DNA of 64,000 nt from an archaeon (lineage in GTDB: Archaea > Thermoproteota > Nitrososphaeria > Nitrososphaerales > Gagatemarchaeaceae): NCBI GenBank assembly GCA_016432545.1, contig CP066694.1, forward strand, positions 1,054,001 to 1,118,000. The letters run 5' to 3'. Positions 1 through 8,810 of this stretch are shown in pieces. The notes below the pieces were generated by a model. The model was given only the letters and a program-made list of their open reading frames with translations, had not been told where the DNA came from and ran no database searches. A program made the translations under genes and the position numbers. Numbering within the stretch: position 1 is the first letter of the stretch; the number at the start of each line of letters is the position of its first letter.

Positions 1-290
1 TCGATGAATTCGTGCAACGCTTCTACGCTATTTCTGAGCCGGATTGCAGTGTAGAATCCAAGGCCGACGTCCACAACTGAGATCAAACTCAGCTGGGCGA
101 TGTCAGTTAGAAGCTCTCCCAGCCCGATTGGGATGAAGAAAACCGTAAGAGAACCAAGGGCAGCCGTGGGCACTAGCGCCAAGACGAGAGCACCAACCCA
201 TAGAGGCAGGCCGACGCGCCTGGTGAATAGCTCAAACCACAGCTCGTTAGTAGGCGTCTTGACCCCGCAGCGACCTCCTCTGCTTGCCTT
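1..290 (-). CDS. Membrane protein, partial (C-terminus beyond window)
   Basis: The minus strand is open from about position 290 to the window edge and encodes two hydrophobic stretches (for example ALVLALVPTAALGSL and LISVVDVGLGF) separated by a short polar link. No ATG lies in frame. The frame opens after a TAA at 291-293; CTG at 242, TTG at 182 and GTG at 173 are the available starts, so the true start is unresolved. A TATA-like stretch (GTTAAAAGG) sits near 285-293. After excision of the neighbouring element this gene would lie directly downstream of tRNA-Pro. No family recognised. Confidence 0.45.
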
Positions 291-363
291 TTAACGATGA
301 GACGACTTAGGTAGACTTGAACACCAAAATCGGTTCAAGCATTCGGGCTGGAAGTGAGGGTTA

Positions 364-383
364 GTGGGGTCGGCCGGATTTGA
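364..383 (-). repeat. Distal attachment-site copy (tRNA-Pro 3' end)
   Basis: Twenty bases are identical to 18777-18796, which contains the 3' end of tRNA-Pro on the minus strand. Similarity continues a few bases further with one indel (cctagc here, accagc there). No other part of the tRNA is present, so this is the displaced 3' fragment left at the far end of the integrated element. Confidence 0.75.
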
Positions 384-430
384 CCTAGCAGTTTTGATGG
401 GGTTGGACTAAATCGGAATATCGATAGGGT

Positions 431-455
431 ATGGGTTCAAATCCTGGCGACCGCA
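431..455 (+). pseudogene. tRNA 3'-end fragment (T-arm plus acceptor strand)
   Basis: The bases read as a T-stem/loop with TTCAAAT at 436-442, followed by CGACCGC and a discriminator A. No matching 5' acceptor strand (GCGGTCG) exists upstream, and the T-stem is weak (only two Watson-Crick pairs). It lies just inside the element, opposite in orientation to the tRNA-Pro fragment. It may be a scar of an earlier integration or a degenerate tRNA. Confidence 0.3.
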
Positions 456-591
456 GATTTTCAGCCTCTCTCTCTTCTGTAGGCTGAGCCTGTTTCTGTG
501 AGTTTGTGAGAGATTAACTGCCGCAGAATATCTCAGAAAAAAATAATAGCGGTTAGGTCAGGCTGTCGTCTACCCCAATAATCACTACCCT

Positions 592-1347
592 TCAAACAAC
601 GGCGTGAATCAAGAAAAGAAAGGTGATTCCTAACGCACCGAACATCATCTCCTGGTAGTTGAAGTAGACAAAAGTTCGGAAAACATAGCGGGCGGGCTTG
701 CCTACGAGGCGAGCCCAACCAAACCTCTCTATTCCCCACCGGACCAGCATCCCTGTTTCTATTAACGCAATCACAATCGCGACGCCTAATAGAGCAAGAT
801 CAAACTCGATAGCATAGGAGATTGCAATGCTTGGGGGAAAAACCGGGGCAAACGGAATCGTGAAGGCTATACCAACCAGCCCTATGAGAAACAGGGTCAA
901 AATAGCGGGCACTGTGAACCTTCTATCCTCAGGAGGGACCCGTACCAAGTTGATGAAATACCCAATTACTGGTATCCAGAGTTCAATTGGGACAATCGCC
1001 TTGCTCCATATCTCAACTTCGTTCTCTACTCTGCTGAGGCGATAACCAACCTTGCGCCAAAAGACTTCTGACTCAGGCCCTACATCCCAGGCCTCTATCC
1101 TCGATACCCCTTGAGCATGCACTAATTGTGCCAATGCGAATACGAAATACCTGCCATATCCTTTGCGCTCACCATCTGGTCTTGTCTGCATCATTCTAAT
1201 CGACAAGATGCCTTTTGTTGCATAAGCCAAGGCGTGGACCACAGGCTCCCCACCCACATCAAGCACGTGCGTTGCATCTGGACATCGGCTGAACCTTTGG
1301 TCGTCCTGGTCCGTGTCTCTTGCTAGTCTAAGGTCGTAACTTTTCAA
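592..1347 (-). CDS. GNAT-like domain fused to membrane domain
   Basis: The first half resembles a GNAT acyltransferase core: hydrophobic strands, then KGYGRYFVFALAQLVHAQG where the acetyl-CoA loop and helix would lie, then a strand and FWRKVGY, a typical GNAT C-terminal motif. The second half has three or four hydrophobic segments, probably membrane helices, which is unusual for a GNAT protein. The frame is open up to 1509, but that extension would overlap the oppositely oriented gene at 1443, so the TTG at 1347 was chosen; the start is uncertain. First gene inside the far end of the element. Substrate unknown. Confidence 0.6.
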   Translation of the reverse strand: MKSYDLRLARDTDQDDQRFSRCPDATHVLDVGGEPVVHALAYATKGILSIRMMQTRPDGERKGYGRYFVFALAQLVHAQGVSRIEAWDVGPESEVFWRKVGYRLSRVENEVEIWSKAIVPIELWIPVIGYFINLVRVPPEDRRFTVPAILTLFLIGLVGIAFTIPFAPVFPPSIAISYAIEFDLALLGVAIVIALIETGMLVRWGIERFGWARLVGKPARYVFRTFVYFNYQEMMFGALGITFLFLIHAVV

Positions 1348-1442
1348 TCGTGTCGCACCCTGGAAGCTTTGTAATGAAACAATCGTCGTCTGTCTGAATA
1401 CACCAATAGTGCTTAAAGGACTCGCCTTTGTTCGTTCCCATA

Positions 1443-1685
1443 ATGGCGCCAGAAGATGACGAGATCCGCATTGGAGAAGTAACAGACATTCACCACATTC
1501 CACTACCAAGGAACCAGCGCTTCAAGCCAAGCGAGCTCTCCATGAGGGTAGTCAGAGGAGAATGGACAGCTGGGCCTAAGCCGGGCCGCAACGGTCTCAA
1601 GGTCCAGTCCAAAATCAATCTGATCCGGCGCAAAATTAGAGAACTCGACAGGTTGCTCACCTTGGCAAAAACTACCGAGGACTAG
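1443..1685 (+). CDS. Small hypothetical protein, 80 aa
   Basis: Begins MAPEDDEIRIGEV and ends in a charged helix rich in arginine, lysine and leucine (IRRKIRELDRLL). The start is chosen because a TATA-like GCTTAAAGG at 1409-1417 lies the right distance upstream for a leaderless ATG; a TTG five codons earlier is the alternative. Divergent from the GNAT-like gene. No family recognised. Confidence 0.5.
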   Translation: MAPEDDEIRIGEVTDIHHIPLPRNQRFKPSELSMRVVRGEWTAGPKPGRNGLKVQSKINLIRRKIRELDRLLTLAKTTED

Positions 1686-1728
1686 GCGTGAACGGCTGTG
1701 TCCTGCGAACCGGGGAGAGCTAATGCAG

Positions 1729-1848
1729 CTATGGCTCGTATTGCTTCAGCCTGGCTCGCAGTCTTTCAACCTCTTTCTGGCACTCAGCCAGTTGCTGTTG
1801 AATGCTGCTCGCTCTCGCCTCGGCTTCACCCCTTTGCTTTCTGGCCAT
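1729..1848 (-). CDS. Possible 39-aa coiled-coil protein
   Basis: Starts MARKQRGEAEARASSIQQ and continues as one long charged helix with leucines at heptad-like spacing (LAECQKEVERLRARLKQ). It is short, with no clear promoter, but composition and ATG start are better than the overlapping plus-strand frame. Confidence 0.35.
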   Translation of the reverse strand: MARKQRGEAEARASSIQQQLAECQKEVERLRARLKQYEP

Positions 1849-1988
1849 GATACCCGGCCAAGGATTATCGTATCCCATGTGGACGAAGGTTGGGATGGTC
1901 CTCTAATAGTCTTGGAGATTGTGTCTGCTGGTGTACGTCGAAAGAAGTGCCGAATGTTTAATAGAAAACTTCTACCAGCCGTCCAAGG

Positions 1989-2588
1989 TTGGTCTCAAAG
2001 TTCCCGTACACCGTCAAGCAAGGTTCTCTGAAGGATTTCCTTCAGAAAATCCCAACCAACAACGTCCCCCCTAGGGTGGTTCAGGAGACATTGGAGGCAC
2101 TAGGCTACAAGAGCAAGAATGACAGAGCCATCATTCCGATTCTCAAGTTCATCGGGTTCATTGACCCCAATGGCACACCGACGGAGAAGTATAGACAATT
2201 CAGAAACAAGGCTGCGGCAGGTGCTGTAATGGCTTCTACCATCAAGACCGCTTACAGCGATCTATATGCGCTGTATCCAGATGCTCACAATAAGGACACG
2301 GAGGCGCTGAGGAATTTCTTCAGCACGCAAGTTAGCGCCGGAGAAGACGTACTTCAACTGACAGTTAGCACCTTCAAGACTCTGTGCGAGTCTGCTAATT
2401 TCGAAGCAGAACTTCCAGCTGGTGTGGTACAAGCAGTAGTAACTGAGGGGAAGGCTGTGGTCATACCACAGGCGCCTGCCTCACCAAGTCTAGTGGTCAA
2501 TCTCAACATTCAGCTGCAATTGCCGTCTACTGAGGATGCCACCGTCTACGACAAGATATTCGAATCGCTCAAGAAGCATCTGCTTTAG
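1989..2588 (+). CDS. DUF5343 domain protein
   Basis: The first about 110 residues match DUF5343: an FPYT start, KDFLQKIPTNNVPPRVV, then a stretch ending in IIPILKFIGFIDPNGTPTEKY. The C-terminal third is less conserved. The TTG start is supported by GTTTAATAG at 1957-1965, giving a leaderless transcript. The next gene, a HEPN protein, starts 2 nt after this stop, so the two are almost certainly co-expressed. DUF5343 proteins are often seen beside restriction or toxin-like genes; no biochemical role is established from sequence. An antitoxin or regulatory role toward the HEPN partner is inference. Confidence 0.8.
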   Translation: MVSKFPYTVKQGSLKDFLQKIPTNNVPPRVVQETLEALGYKSKNDRAIIPILKFIGFIDPNGTPTEKYRQFRNKAAAGAVMASTIKTAYSDLYALYPDAHNKDTEALRNFFSTQVSAGEDVLQLTVSTFKTLCESANFEAELPAGVVQAVVTEGKAVVIPQAPASPSLVVNLNIQLQLPSTEDATVYDKIFESLKKHLL

Positions 2589-2590
2589 CG

Positions 2591-3136
2591 ATGAGTAGCG
2601 AGACTGCACTAAAGGACATCATAACCAGAGCCAGGGCCTTCGAGAAGGAGGCAGACAGGATGCTCTCGAAAGAGGAGGCCGCTCCCGAACGTGTGATCAG
2701 CATTAAGGAGACTTACAAGCTGCTAACTGGGCTCAGTCTAAAGCAGGATGAACTCATCCGACAGTCCCTAAGGTGCATCGAGAACGAACTGTTCAGGGCC
2801 GCTCATGTGCTTTCATGGGCTGCACTCATGGACTTCATAGAAGCGAGACTTAGTAGGAACAAGTTTGGCAGACTAAACCGGATTCGACCAAGCTGGAAGG
2901 TGAAGTCCCTTGACGACCTCCGAGAGGTGGGGTCAGACTATCAAATCATAGAGGTTCTGAGGGACCTGAAGCTTTGTAGTAAGATTGAAGACAAGGCATT
3001 GAAGGGTCTACTCAATAAGCGGAATGAATGTGCCCATCCGACAGACTACTTTCCGGACCTGAATCAATCGTTAGGTTACGTTTCTGAGGTTCTCCAGCGT
3101 CTAAAGACGTTTCAAACCAGATGGAAGAGAGTTTGA
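2591..3136 (+). CDS. HEPN-domain protein
   Basis: An all-helical protein of 181 aa. Residues 144-149 read RNECAH, matching the R-x4-H motif of HEPN ribonucleases. The preceding helices (LSWAALMDFIEARL) fit the four-helix HEPN layout. HEPN proteins with this motif commonly act as RNases in toxin-antitoxin, abortive-infection or restriction-associated systems. The gene follows the DUF5343 gene by 2 nt and precedes a type IIG restriction enzyme by about 50 nt. That it is an active RNase is inferred from the motif alone. Confidence 0.7.
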   Translation: MSSETALKDIITRARAFEKEADRMLSKEEAAPERVISIKETYKLLTGLSLKQDELIRQSLRCIENELFRAAHVLSWAALMDFIEARLSRNKFGRLNRIRPSWKVKSLDDLREVGSDYQIIEVLRDLKLCSKIEDKALKGLLNKRNECAHPTDYFPDLNQSLGYVSEVLQRLKTFQTRWKRV

Positions 3137-3187
3137 TGAGAACGCGAGGGTTCTAACTAAAATAAACCTGTTCCGTTGGCCCAAACG

Positions 3188-6100
3188 ATGGCTGACGCTT
3201 CAGCGAGTCTGTTCAATCCTCGTACGATTTCACGAATGAGTTCTGCCATCAAAATAACTCCAAAGCAGGTTTTCAGTGCTAAGGAATGGGTCAAACTGTT
3301 GGAGTCAGGGGTATTGGAAGACGAGAAGAAGAATTATTTCAGATTCGCTTCGCTTGTTTTGGAGGGTGTGTTGGGGTATTCTATCTCGGAAGAGCTTGAT
3401 TTTGAAACCGGGAATGTTGAATTCAGCTTTCGAGACTCGTCGGGAAAAGGAGGTGTCTGCATTGAAGTGAAAGGAACCAAGACTAAAGACCTCTTTGCGG
3501 ATCAGCATAGGGAGAAACCAGAGCACCAGACCCCCATCAAACAAACCTGGGATTATATCGGGAGAGGGAGTTTCGAGTATGGTATTGCGACCAACTACAG
3601 GGACTTCGTTCTGATAGATCGGCTGAAGGGTTACTCTAGGTATTATCTATTCGACTTCATGGAGATTCAAGGAAACGAACAGAAGCTGAAAGAGTTCGTG
3701 GCAGTCTTCTCACGAGACGCTATCATAGTTAAGAAGCTAATTCCTCAGCTGTACTATCAATCCTCTATAGAAGAGAGATTATTCACTGCCGAGTTCTACA
3801 AACTGTATCATGAGACTCGTTTGATGATCCTGCGCGAATTCGAGACAAGGGGGAAGGCGAACCGCGAACAGGCTCTACACAGTACCCAAGTCCTTCTCAA
3901 CCGACTTGTCTTCATGTTCTTCGCTCAAGGCACAGGGAAGCTTAGGAGACGAATGTTCGCCGAGTCAATTCTGGAAAGCTTGAATCCGAATCTTGTTTCG
4001 GAATACTCACACTATGCTTACGATACCATCGTGAATCTCTTTGAAAGGCTTGACAAGGGTTCGAAATCTCCTGTCGAAGTGTTCGGTTTCAATGGAGGCT
4101 TATTCAGCGAGAGGCTTTCTTCCGACTTGTTCTTCCTTGATATCCGCAGAGAGTCGTTCTTCAAGGATATTGTGCTCAATTCAAATCTAAAAGGAATGGT
4201 TGAGCTTGATGAGCCTTCCAAGGCGGTTGTAGGTCGGTTTCGGAGTAATCTGAACCCAATCATTCGCAATCTTCTGATTCTATCTTCATTTGATTTCCAG
4301 TCAGAAGTGAGTGTCAACATTCTCGGTCACATCTTTGAACAGTCTATCATGGACTTGGAGGAGCTTCAAGGGATAAGTGGACCGTCCAAGAGGAAGAAGG
4401 AGGCTATTTACTACACACCCACCTTCGTTACAGAGCATATCTGCAGAAATACGATAATCCCTTTGCTTTCGAAGTCTGGGAAGAGTGATGTTCAGAGTCT
4501 ACTGAAAGAGTATTCCTCTAACATCGACGAGCTGGAGAAGAGGTTCAAGAGCCTCAAGATTCTTGACATGGCTTGTGGGAGCGGTGCCTTCCTTCTTGCA
4601 GCAGTTGATCTTCTGCTCGAAATCCATAAGCAAATCAGGATTTCAAAGGAAGTTGCAGGAGGCTACACCACCAAACTGAAAGGCGGGAGAGTAGAGGAAG
4701 ATTCTGATTTCTGGACGATAACAAGATGGAACGACGAAGAGGAGGCACGAAAGATAATTGAACAGAATATCTTCGGAGTAGATAAGAACGAGGAATCCGT
4801 TGAGATTACAAAGCTCAGTCTATTCCTGAAGATGGCTTCAACGAACCGTAAGTTGATCGACCTTTCCAGTAACATCAAGCGAGGGAACAGTGTCATCTCA
4901 GATAATGTGATAGCCGATGGGGTAGGTTTTGATTGGCAGAAGGAGTTCAAGGAGACGAAGGAAGGGTTCGACCTTGTCATTGGAAACCCGCCTTACATTC
5001 CGTTGGAGAACATGACTGATGCAGAGGCAGAATACTATGCCAGTCACTATGATGGCATCTTCAGAAAGTACGATACGTCAGTTATCTTTGTCGAGGGAGG
5101 GCTTGACCTTGTCCGACCCGAAGGAATGCTTGGATTCATAATGCCGTTGACTTGGCAGACGGGAGACAATTACCTGACGTTTCGGAAAATGCTCTTTGTG
5201 GACGATAGCGTTTCTCTAACAAACCTTGTCAATCTCCCATTTGATGTGTTTCCAGATGCGTATGTGGACACAGGTATCGCTATTTTCAAGAAGAGTCCAA
5301 ATGTTCCTAGTTTTGCCGCATTTCAGTACGGGAAGAACGACAAAATCTCTGCCATTGAACCTTCTCAATTTGATGCGGTAGGGAGGAGTCTTATTTTGTC
5401 TGAACAGGACCTGAAGATATTTCCAAACAAAGCTACCTACGAAATCCTCCAGAAGGTGAAGAAGAGAAGTGTAATGCTTGGAGCTATCACAGGTTCTGCC
5501 CAAGGCATCGTAACCAGCAAGTTTCCGGTTGAGAAAACAAAGAAGTCTGACAATTACTCTCCATTTCTGTTGGAGGCAGATGGAAACAGATACCGATTCA
5601 TCGTAGAGCGCTCTGCTTTTATCGACTTCAGAAAGGCTGCCAGTATTCATCATCTCTACTCTCAAGACAAGTTGATGATAAGGAGAATCGTCAATCGTCA
5701 GAACCGGCTTATGGCATTCTATGACAGTTCGGGGATCATTACGAATAAGGACTACAATCCGTTTGTGGTTCTAGATGAATTCAAGGATCGGTATGATATG
5801 TTCTATCTGCTAGCACTGTTGAATTCTAAGCTGTTCTCGTTTCTTTACACCAGCAAGTCCTCTCTTGCTTTGAAAGATGACTTTAGGCAAACAACTTTGG
5901 CTGAGGTGAGGAAGTTGCCAGTGAAGGAAATCTCGAAAGCTGAGCAACAGAGTCTTGCCGCGGCAGCTCGACGGCTTAGTGAGTTGCATACAAAGTACTT
6001 CGAGCTAAAACGGAAATTGCTCAGAAGGATATCAGAGAACTTCAGGGTCCGGATAACCCAGAAGCTAGAACAGTTAGTAGGTCTCTCTTTCTCTGAATTC

Positions 6101-6319
6101 GAACTCGAAATCGAGAGGCTTGCCGGGAGAAGGCTAAAGCTAGCTGAACAGGATGAATGGGAGACCTACTTCAGCCAGAATGTAAGGGACCTGAAAGCAA
6201 TTAGGGACGAGATTACCGCACTTGAGGGGAAATTGGACAATTTGGTCTGTGAACTGTACGAAATCAACGAGGATGAGAGGGCGTTGGTAGAGGTGAGCGT
6301 ACTGGATTCTCCTCTTTGA
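3188..6319 (+). CDS. Type IIG restriction-modification enzyme
   Basis: A single polypeptide of 1043 aa with the order expected for type IIG (Eco57I-like) enzymes. The N-terminal nuclease region has an E-x-K centre (CIEVKG, E93/K95) and a downstream KQTWDYIGRG. A gamma-class N6-adenine methyltransferase follows, with motif I LDMACGSGAF near residues 459-468 and catalytic NPPY at 600-603. The C-terminal half is a target-recognition region with repeated strands and a helical tail. ATG at 3188 is chosen over TTG at 3176 because an AAAATAAAC box near 3160 fits a leaderless start there. No frameshift; appears intact. Recognition sequence unknown. Confidence 0.9.
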   Translation: MADASASLFNPRTISRMSSAIKITPKQVFSAKEWVKLLESGVLEDEKKNYFRFASLVLEGVLGYSISEELDFETGNVEFSFRDSSGKGGVCIEVKGTKTKDLFADQHREKPEHQTPIKQTWDYIGRGSFEYGIATNYRDFVLIDRLKGYSRYYLFDFMEIQGNEQKLKEFVAVFSRDAIIVKKLIPQLYYQSSIEERLFTAEFYKLYHETRLMILREFETRGKANREQALHSTQVLLNRLVFMFFAQGTGKLRRRMFAESILESLNPNLVSEYSHYAYDTIVNLFERLDKGSKSPVEVFGFNGGLFSERLSSDLFFLDIRRESFFKDIVLNSNLKGMVELDEPSKAVVGRFRSNLNPIIRNLLILSSFDFQSEVSVNILGHIFEQSIMDLEELQGISGPSKRKKEAIYYTPTFVTEHICRNTIIPLLSKSGKSDVQSLLKEYSSNIDELEKRFKSLKILDMACGSGAFLLAAVDLLLEIHKQIRISKEVAGGYTTKLKGGRVEEDSDFWTITRWNDEEEARKIIEQNIFGVDKNEESVEITKLSLFLKMASTNRKLIDLSSNIKRGNSVISDNVIADGVGFDWQKEFKETKEGFDLVIGNPPYIPLENMTDAEAEYYASHYDGIFRKYDTSVIFVEGGLDLVRPEGMLGFIMPLTWQTGDNYLTFRKMLFVDDSVSLTNLVNLPFDVFPDAYVDTGIAIFKKSPNVPSFAAFQYGKNDKISAIEPSQFDAVGRSLILSEQDLKIFPNKATYEILQKVKKRSVMLGAITGSAQGIVTSKFPVEKTKKSDNYSPFLLEADGNRYRFIVERSAFIDFRKAASIHHLYSQDKLMIRRIVNRQNRLMAFYDSSGIITNKDYNPFVVLDEFKDRYDMFYLLALLNSKLFSFLYTSKSSLALKDDFRQTTLAEVRKLPVKEISKAEQQSLAAAARRLSELHTKYFELKRKLLRRISENFRVRITQKLEQLVGLSFSEFELEIERLAGRRLKLAEQDEWETYFSQNVRDLKAIRDEITALEGKLDNLVCELYEINEDERALVEVSVLDSPL

Positions 6320-6356
6320 AAGCTCGAACAAGAGAGAGTGCGGGAGAGGATAGGGT

Positions 6357-7283
6357 CTATTTGCTTAGGTATACTGTTTCGACAAAAGGAATAGCCCTAG
6401 AGATATCTTCTTCGTTTCTGATGTCTGAGCGGTAGTCCCCAATCCCCCAGTGTCCCTTTCTCGTGAAATCCTGAATGAACTCCGATTTGGGAAGGAGCTC
6501 TGGGTTAGTCGTAGAGTAAGTCAGTATCATCTTTTTCTTTTGGACTTCGACGGTACAAATGGATGATCCATCGTCTGTTGAGTAGAACCCGACGTAGTGC
6601 TTCTTCTGTTTGACTTCTAGTTTGCCAAACTTCTCAAGAAGTGCGGTTCGAAGTTTCTGGTAGAGTATTCTGGTTTCTGATGTACGTCTGATGTGGTCGT
6701 ACTTCCCGTTAAGGTAGTCTTCCTCGGAATACTCCTGGGCCACTATTCTTGGTTTAGCAAGCGATTTCTTCGCATGTGCTGTAGCGGCAGGTTTACTCTC
6801 GATTCTGTCCAATGTGACAAATCCTCCATCGTATTTTCTAATCTCGTACAATTCCATCGGCAGGACGACGTATTGGCTGGCTCTTCTCTGGTAGGGAGTG
6901 AACTTTGGAGAGATGAAGATTACTCGAGTTTCATCCCACTTGATGTCTTTTACATCGTATAGTTTCCGTTTTTCCTTTTGATAAAGTAGTATGAACGCTT
7001 CCTTGCTCTCCAATAACAAATTGTAGTAGGTAAGCCCTTGGTCAGTCAAGGCTGCGTTCTTTATGTTCTTGTATTCGATGATGACAAATGACTTCCTGTC
7101 GGTGTCGAAGGCAATTGTGTCAGCTCTAAAATCCTCAATTTGGAACTCGCTCTTTACAAACTCAAGGCTAGGAAAGATGTCCGGAAGATTGTGTTCCAGT
7201 AGATTCTGTATTACTTTCTCGTAGTCGAAATCGCCCTCCTTTAACTCGGTTACCCTGCTAGAATCGGTGCGAAATAGTTTCAA
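6357..7283 (-). CDS. DUF5655 protein with PD-(D/E)xK-like nuclease domain
   Basis: The N-terminal half contains RADTIAFD then FVIIEYKN, with D55, E70 and K72 at the spacing of a PD-(D/E)xK nuclease core. The C-terminal about 110 residues (TRILYQKLRTAL to AIPFVETVYLSK) resemble the DUF5655 domain. 308 aa, TTG start. Convergent with the type IIG gene (38 bp between stops), so they share a locus but not a transcript. Family members often sit near restriction systems. Role as restriction accessory or independent nuclease is inference. Confidence 0.7.
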   Translation of the reverse strand: MKLFRTDSSRVTELKEGDFDYEKVIQNLLEHNLPDIFPSLEFVKSEFQIEDFRADTIAFDTDRKSFVIIEYKNIKNAALTDQGLTYYNLLLESKEAFILLYQKEKRKLYDVKDIKWDETRVIFISPKFTPYQRRASQYVVLPMELYEIRKYDGGFVTLDRIESKPAATAHAKKSLAKPRIVAQEYSEEDYLNGKYDHIRRTSETRILYQKLRTALLEKFGKLEVKQKKHYVGFYSTDDGSSICTVEVQKKKMILTYSTTNPELLPKSEFIQDFTRKGHWGIGDYRSDIRNEEDISRAIPFVETVYLSK

Positions 7284-7364
7284 GGATAGACTACCGCCAC
7301 CGCATCTTCCAATGTTCGCCCTTTAGCCCTTCCCACGAGAGGCTGCGAGTCTTCGCGGAATAAT

Positions 7365-7508
7365 ATGGATAGGCAAGTACTTGTCCGCAACGCAATCAAA
7401 GAAAGAACTGTGGAGGAAAACCCAGACTGTGCGGCTGGACTGCAGGCCCTCATAGAGCGACGCATCTCAGACCGAGTCTCTGTAAGTTCGCAGCAGCCTA
7501 AATCCTAG
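7365..7508 (+). CDS. Possible 47-aa protein
   Basis: ATG-started frame reading MDRQVLVRNAIKERTVEE and ending SSQQPKS, mostly charged and helical. It lies in the gap between the DUF5655 gene and the metallopeptidase-like operon. No promoter was recognised. Positions 7509-7768 beyond it hold nothing I can support. Confidence 0.25.
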   Translation: MDRQVLVRNAIKERTVEENPDCAAGLQALIERRISDRVSVSSQQPKS

Positions 7509-7768
7509 GTCACTATCAAATGGGAACGAACTGCGGCGTTTCCCATAGACTGGATGCCTGACCTCGCCTAACCTTTCCTCGACAGTCTAGGTCTTACCAT
7601 AGTACTCAAAAGTAGGTAATTTCCTTACTATTTGGAACTCTCCCCGGTCATGATATTCTAGCCCGGATTGAGTAGACAGCCCGGTATGGAGCCTCTGCCT
7701 TTACACCTTGGACAGATTCTCGCCCCAGAGTTGGAGGTTGTCTTTTGCTCGCATGGGGTTCGGCTTCC

Positions 7769-8305
7769 CTAGCAGCCATTTCCGCACAATAGGTTGATAC
7801 GCGCTTCGTCGAGAGCGTTATCCCAATCATCCTTGGAAGCTTGCTCGAGGTTGATTCCCTTGCGTCTAAGAATCTCGGCTGATTCTTTGCCAATAGCGTC
7901 CGCATCATATGAAGCCTTTTGCCAAACCGCCCTTAGGGACTCTATCCACTCAGGGCTCAAGACGTTTGCTTCCCTGAGTGACTCCATTGCTAGGTTTGAG
8001 GCAAGTTCGTGATCATCTGCACCGTCAGCGTGAGCTAGTTCGTGAAGGAATACGAAAGCTAAGCATGCATCGTCTTTTATCCTCTCGACTGTAGGAACTT
8101 CGACATTAATGCTGTTGTCATCAGGGTCCCACCAGGCCAACTCAAGACTCTCAGCTTTCCTACGCTCTTCCCGCTGGTACTGGTACAGCGTGATATCGAA
8201 CTTCTGGATGTCTATCTTCCCAAACGTCAGGACGGCACTCGCGATCTTCTCCACGAGCGCATCATCGAGGGGCGTCTTTGACTGGGAAAAGGATCCGGAG
8301 TACAC
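7769..8305 (-). CDS. HExxH zinc-metallopeptidase-like protein
   Basis: 178 aa with HELAH at residues 88-92 followed by ADGADDHE, giving candidate third zinc ligands. The sequence before it (CLAFVFLHELAH) is a helix with the small hydrophobic residues typical of gluzincin active sites. No signal peptide, so it is probably cytoplasmic. GTG start. Last gene of a tightly packed four-gene operon (9322 to 7769). The ImmA/IrrE family is a possible relative because such proteins combine HExxH with mobile elements, but no wider similarity was confirmed. Confidence 0.6.
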   Translation of the reverse strand: MYSGSFSQSKTPLDDALVEKIASAVLTFGKIDIQKFDITLYQYQREERRKAESLELAWWDPDDNSINVEVPTVERIKDDACLAFVFLHELAHADGADDHELASNLAMESLREANVLSPEWIESLRAVWQKASYDADAIGKESAEILRRKGINLEQASKDDWDNALDEARINLLCGNGC

Positions 8306-8320
8306 CAGTCTAGCCTCCTA

Positions 8321-8569
8321 TTAGTTGATCGTGCGAGCCTGAATCGTTTTGACTTGTTCTTGGGCACTCTGCTGCAGTATTTGCTGAAAGTCCTTGCCTA
8401 TGTATTCCAGTCTGACTTCGCCATGGAAACTGTGGGCGTAATACCAGTACAGGTACTCTCTTCCTTGGCAGTTCCTGACCTTCTTCTGATACAGACCAAA
8501 TCCCTTACCACCGCATCTCGGACAATTCTCCATAGGGACCGGGGCGGACCTAGGATGTTCCAGACACAA
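8321..8569 (-). CDS. Small zinc-ribbon protein
   Basis: 82 aa from TTG at 8569, which lies 2 nt after the upstream stop and behind a GGGAGAGG stretch; ATG at 8533 is the alternative. CPRCGGKG begins a treble-clef or zinc-ribbon-like motif, with another cysteine at NCQGREYLYWYYAH. The rest is a short helical tail. Translationally coupled within the operon. Nucleic-acid binding is plausible but not shown. Confidence 0.55.
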   Translation of the reverse strand: MCLEHPRSAPVPMENCPRCGGKGFGLYQKKVRNCQGREYLYWYYAHSFHGEVRLEYIGKDFQQILQQSAQEQVKTIQARTIN

Positions 8570-8570
8570 C

Positions 8571-8810
8571 TCAGACCCTCTCCCTCATAGTGACGCCGCA
8601 TTCACAGGTGCTAGCGACCGCTGTAATCTCTCCGAATGTGTAAACGGGAAACTGGGTGAAGAAATGAGCGTGGGGGGCACTTGGAGTACCCCCAATCTGC
8701 TTCGCTAACGATGCGAAAGTCTCGAGGTCGATGGGAGGCGTGAAGTCGAGGACTACCTGTGTCACACGCCTGCCGTGAATCTCGGGGGTCATCCTCATGC
8801 CCGTCATCAT
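8571..8810 (-). CDS. Small hypothetical protein, 79 aa
   Basis: The start is fixed at 8810 because its ATG overlaps the stop of the upstream gene (ATGA). Contains a beta-rich stretch (RRVTQVVLDFTPPIDLETF) and a C-terminal CECGV that may bind metal with partners elsewhere in the operon. Not recognised as a family. Second gene of the metallopeptidase-like operon. Confidence 0.55.
   Translation of the reverse strand: MMTGMRMTPEIHGRRVTQVVLDFTPPIDLETFASLAKQIGGTPSAPHAHFFTQFPVYTFGEITAVASTCECGVTMRERV

Noticed and set aside
1723-2031. Plus-strand 102-aa open frame
   Set aside because: It overlaps the promoter and start of the DUF5343 gene and has no coding character; a minus-strand coiled-coil frame fits better.
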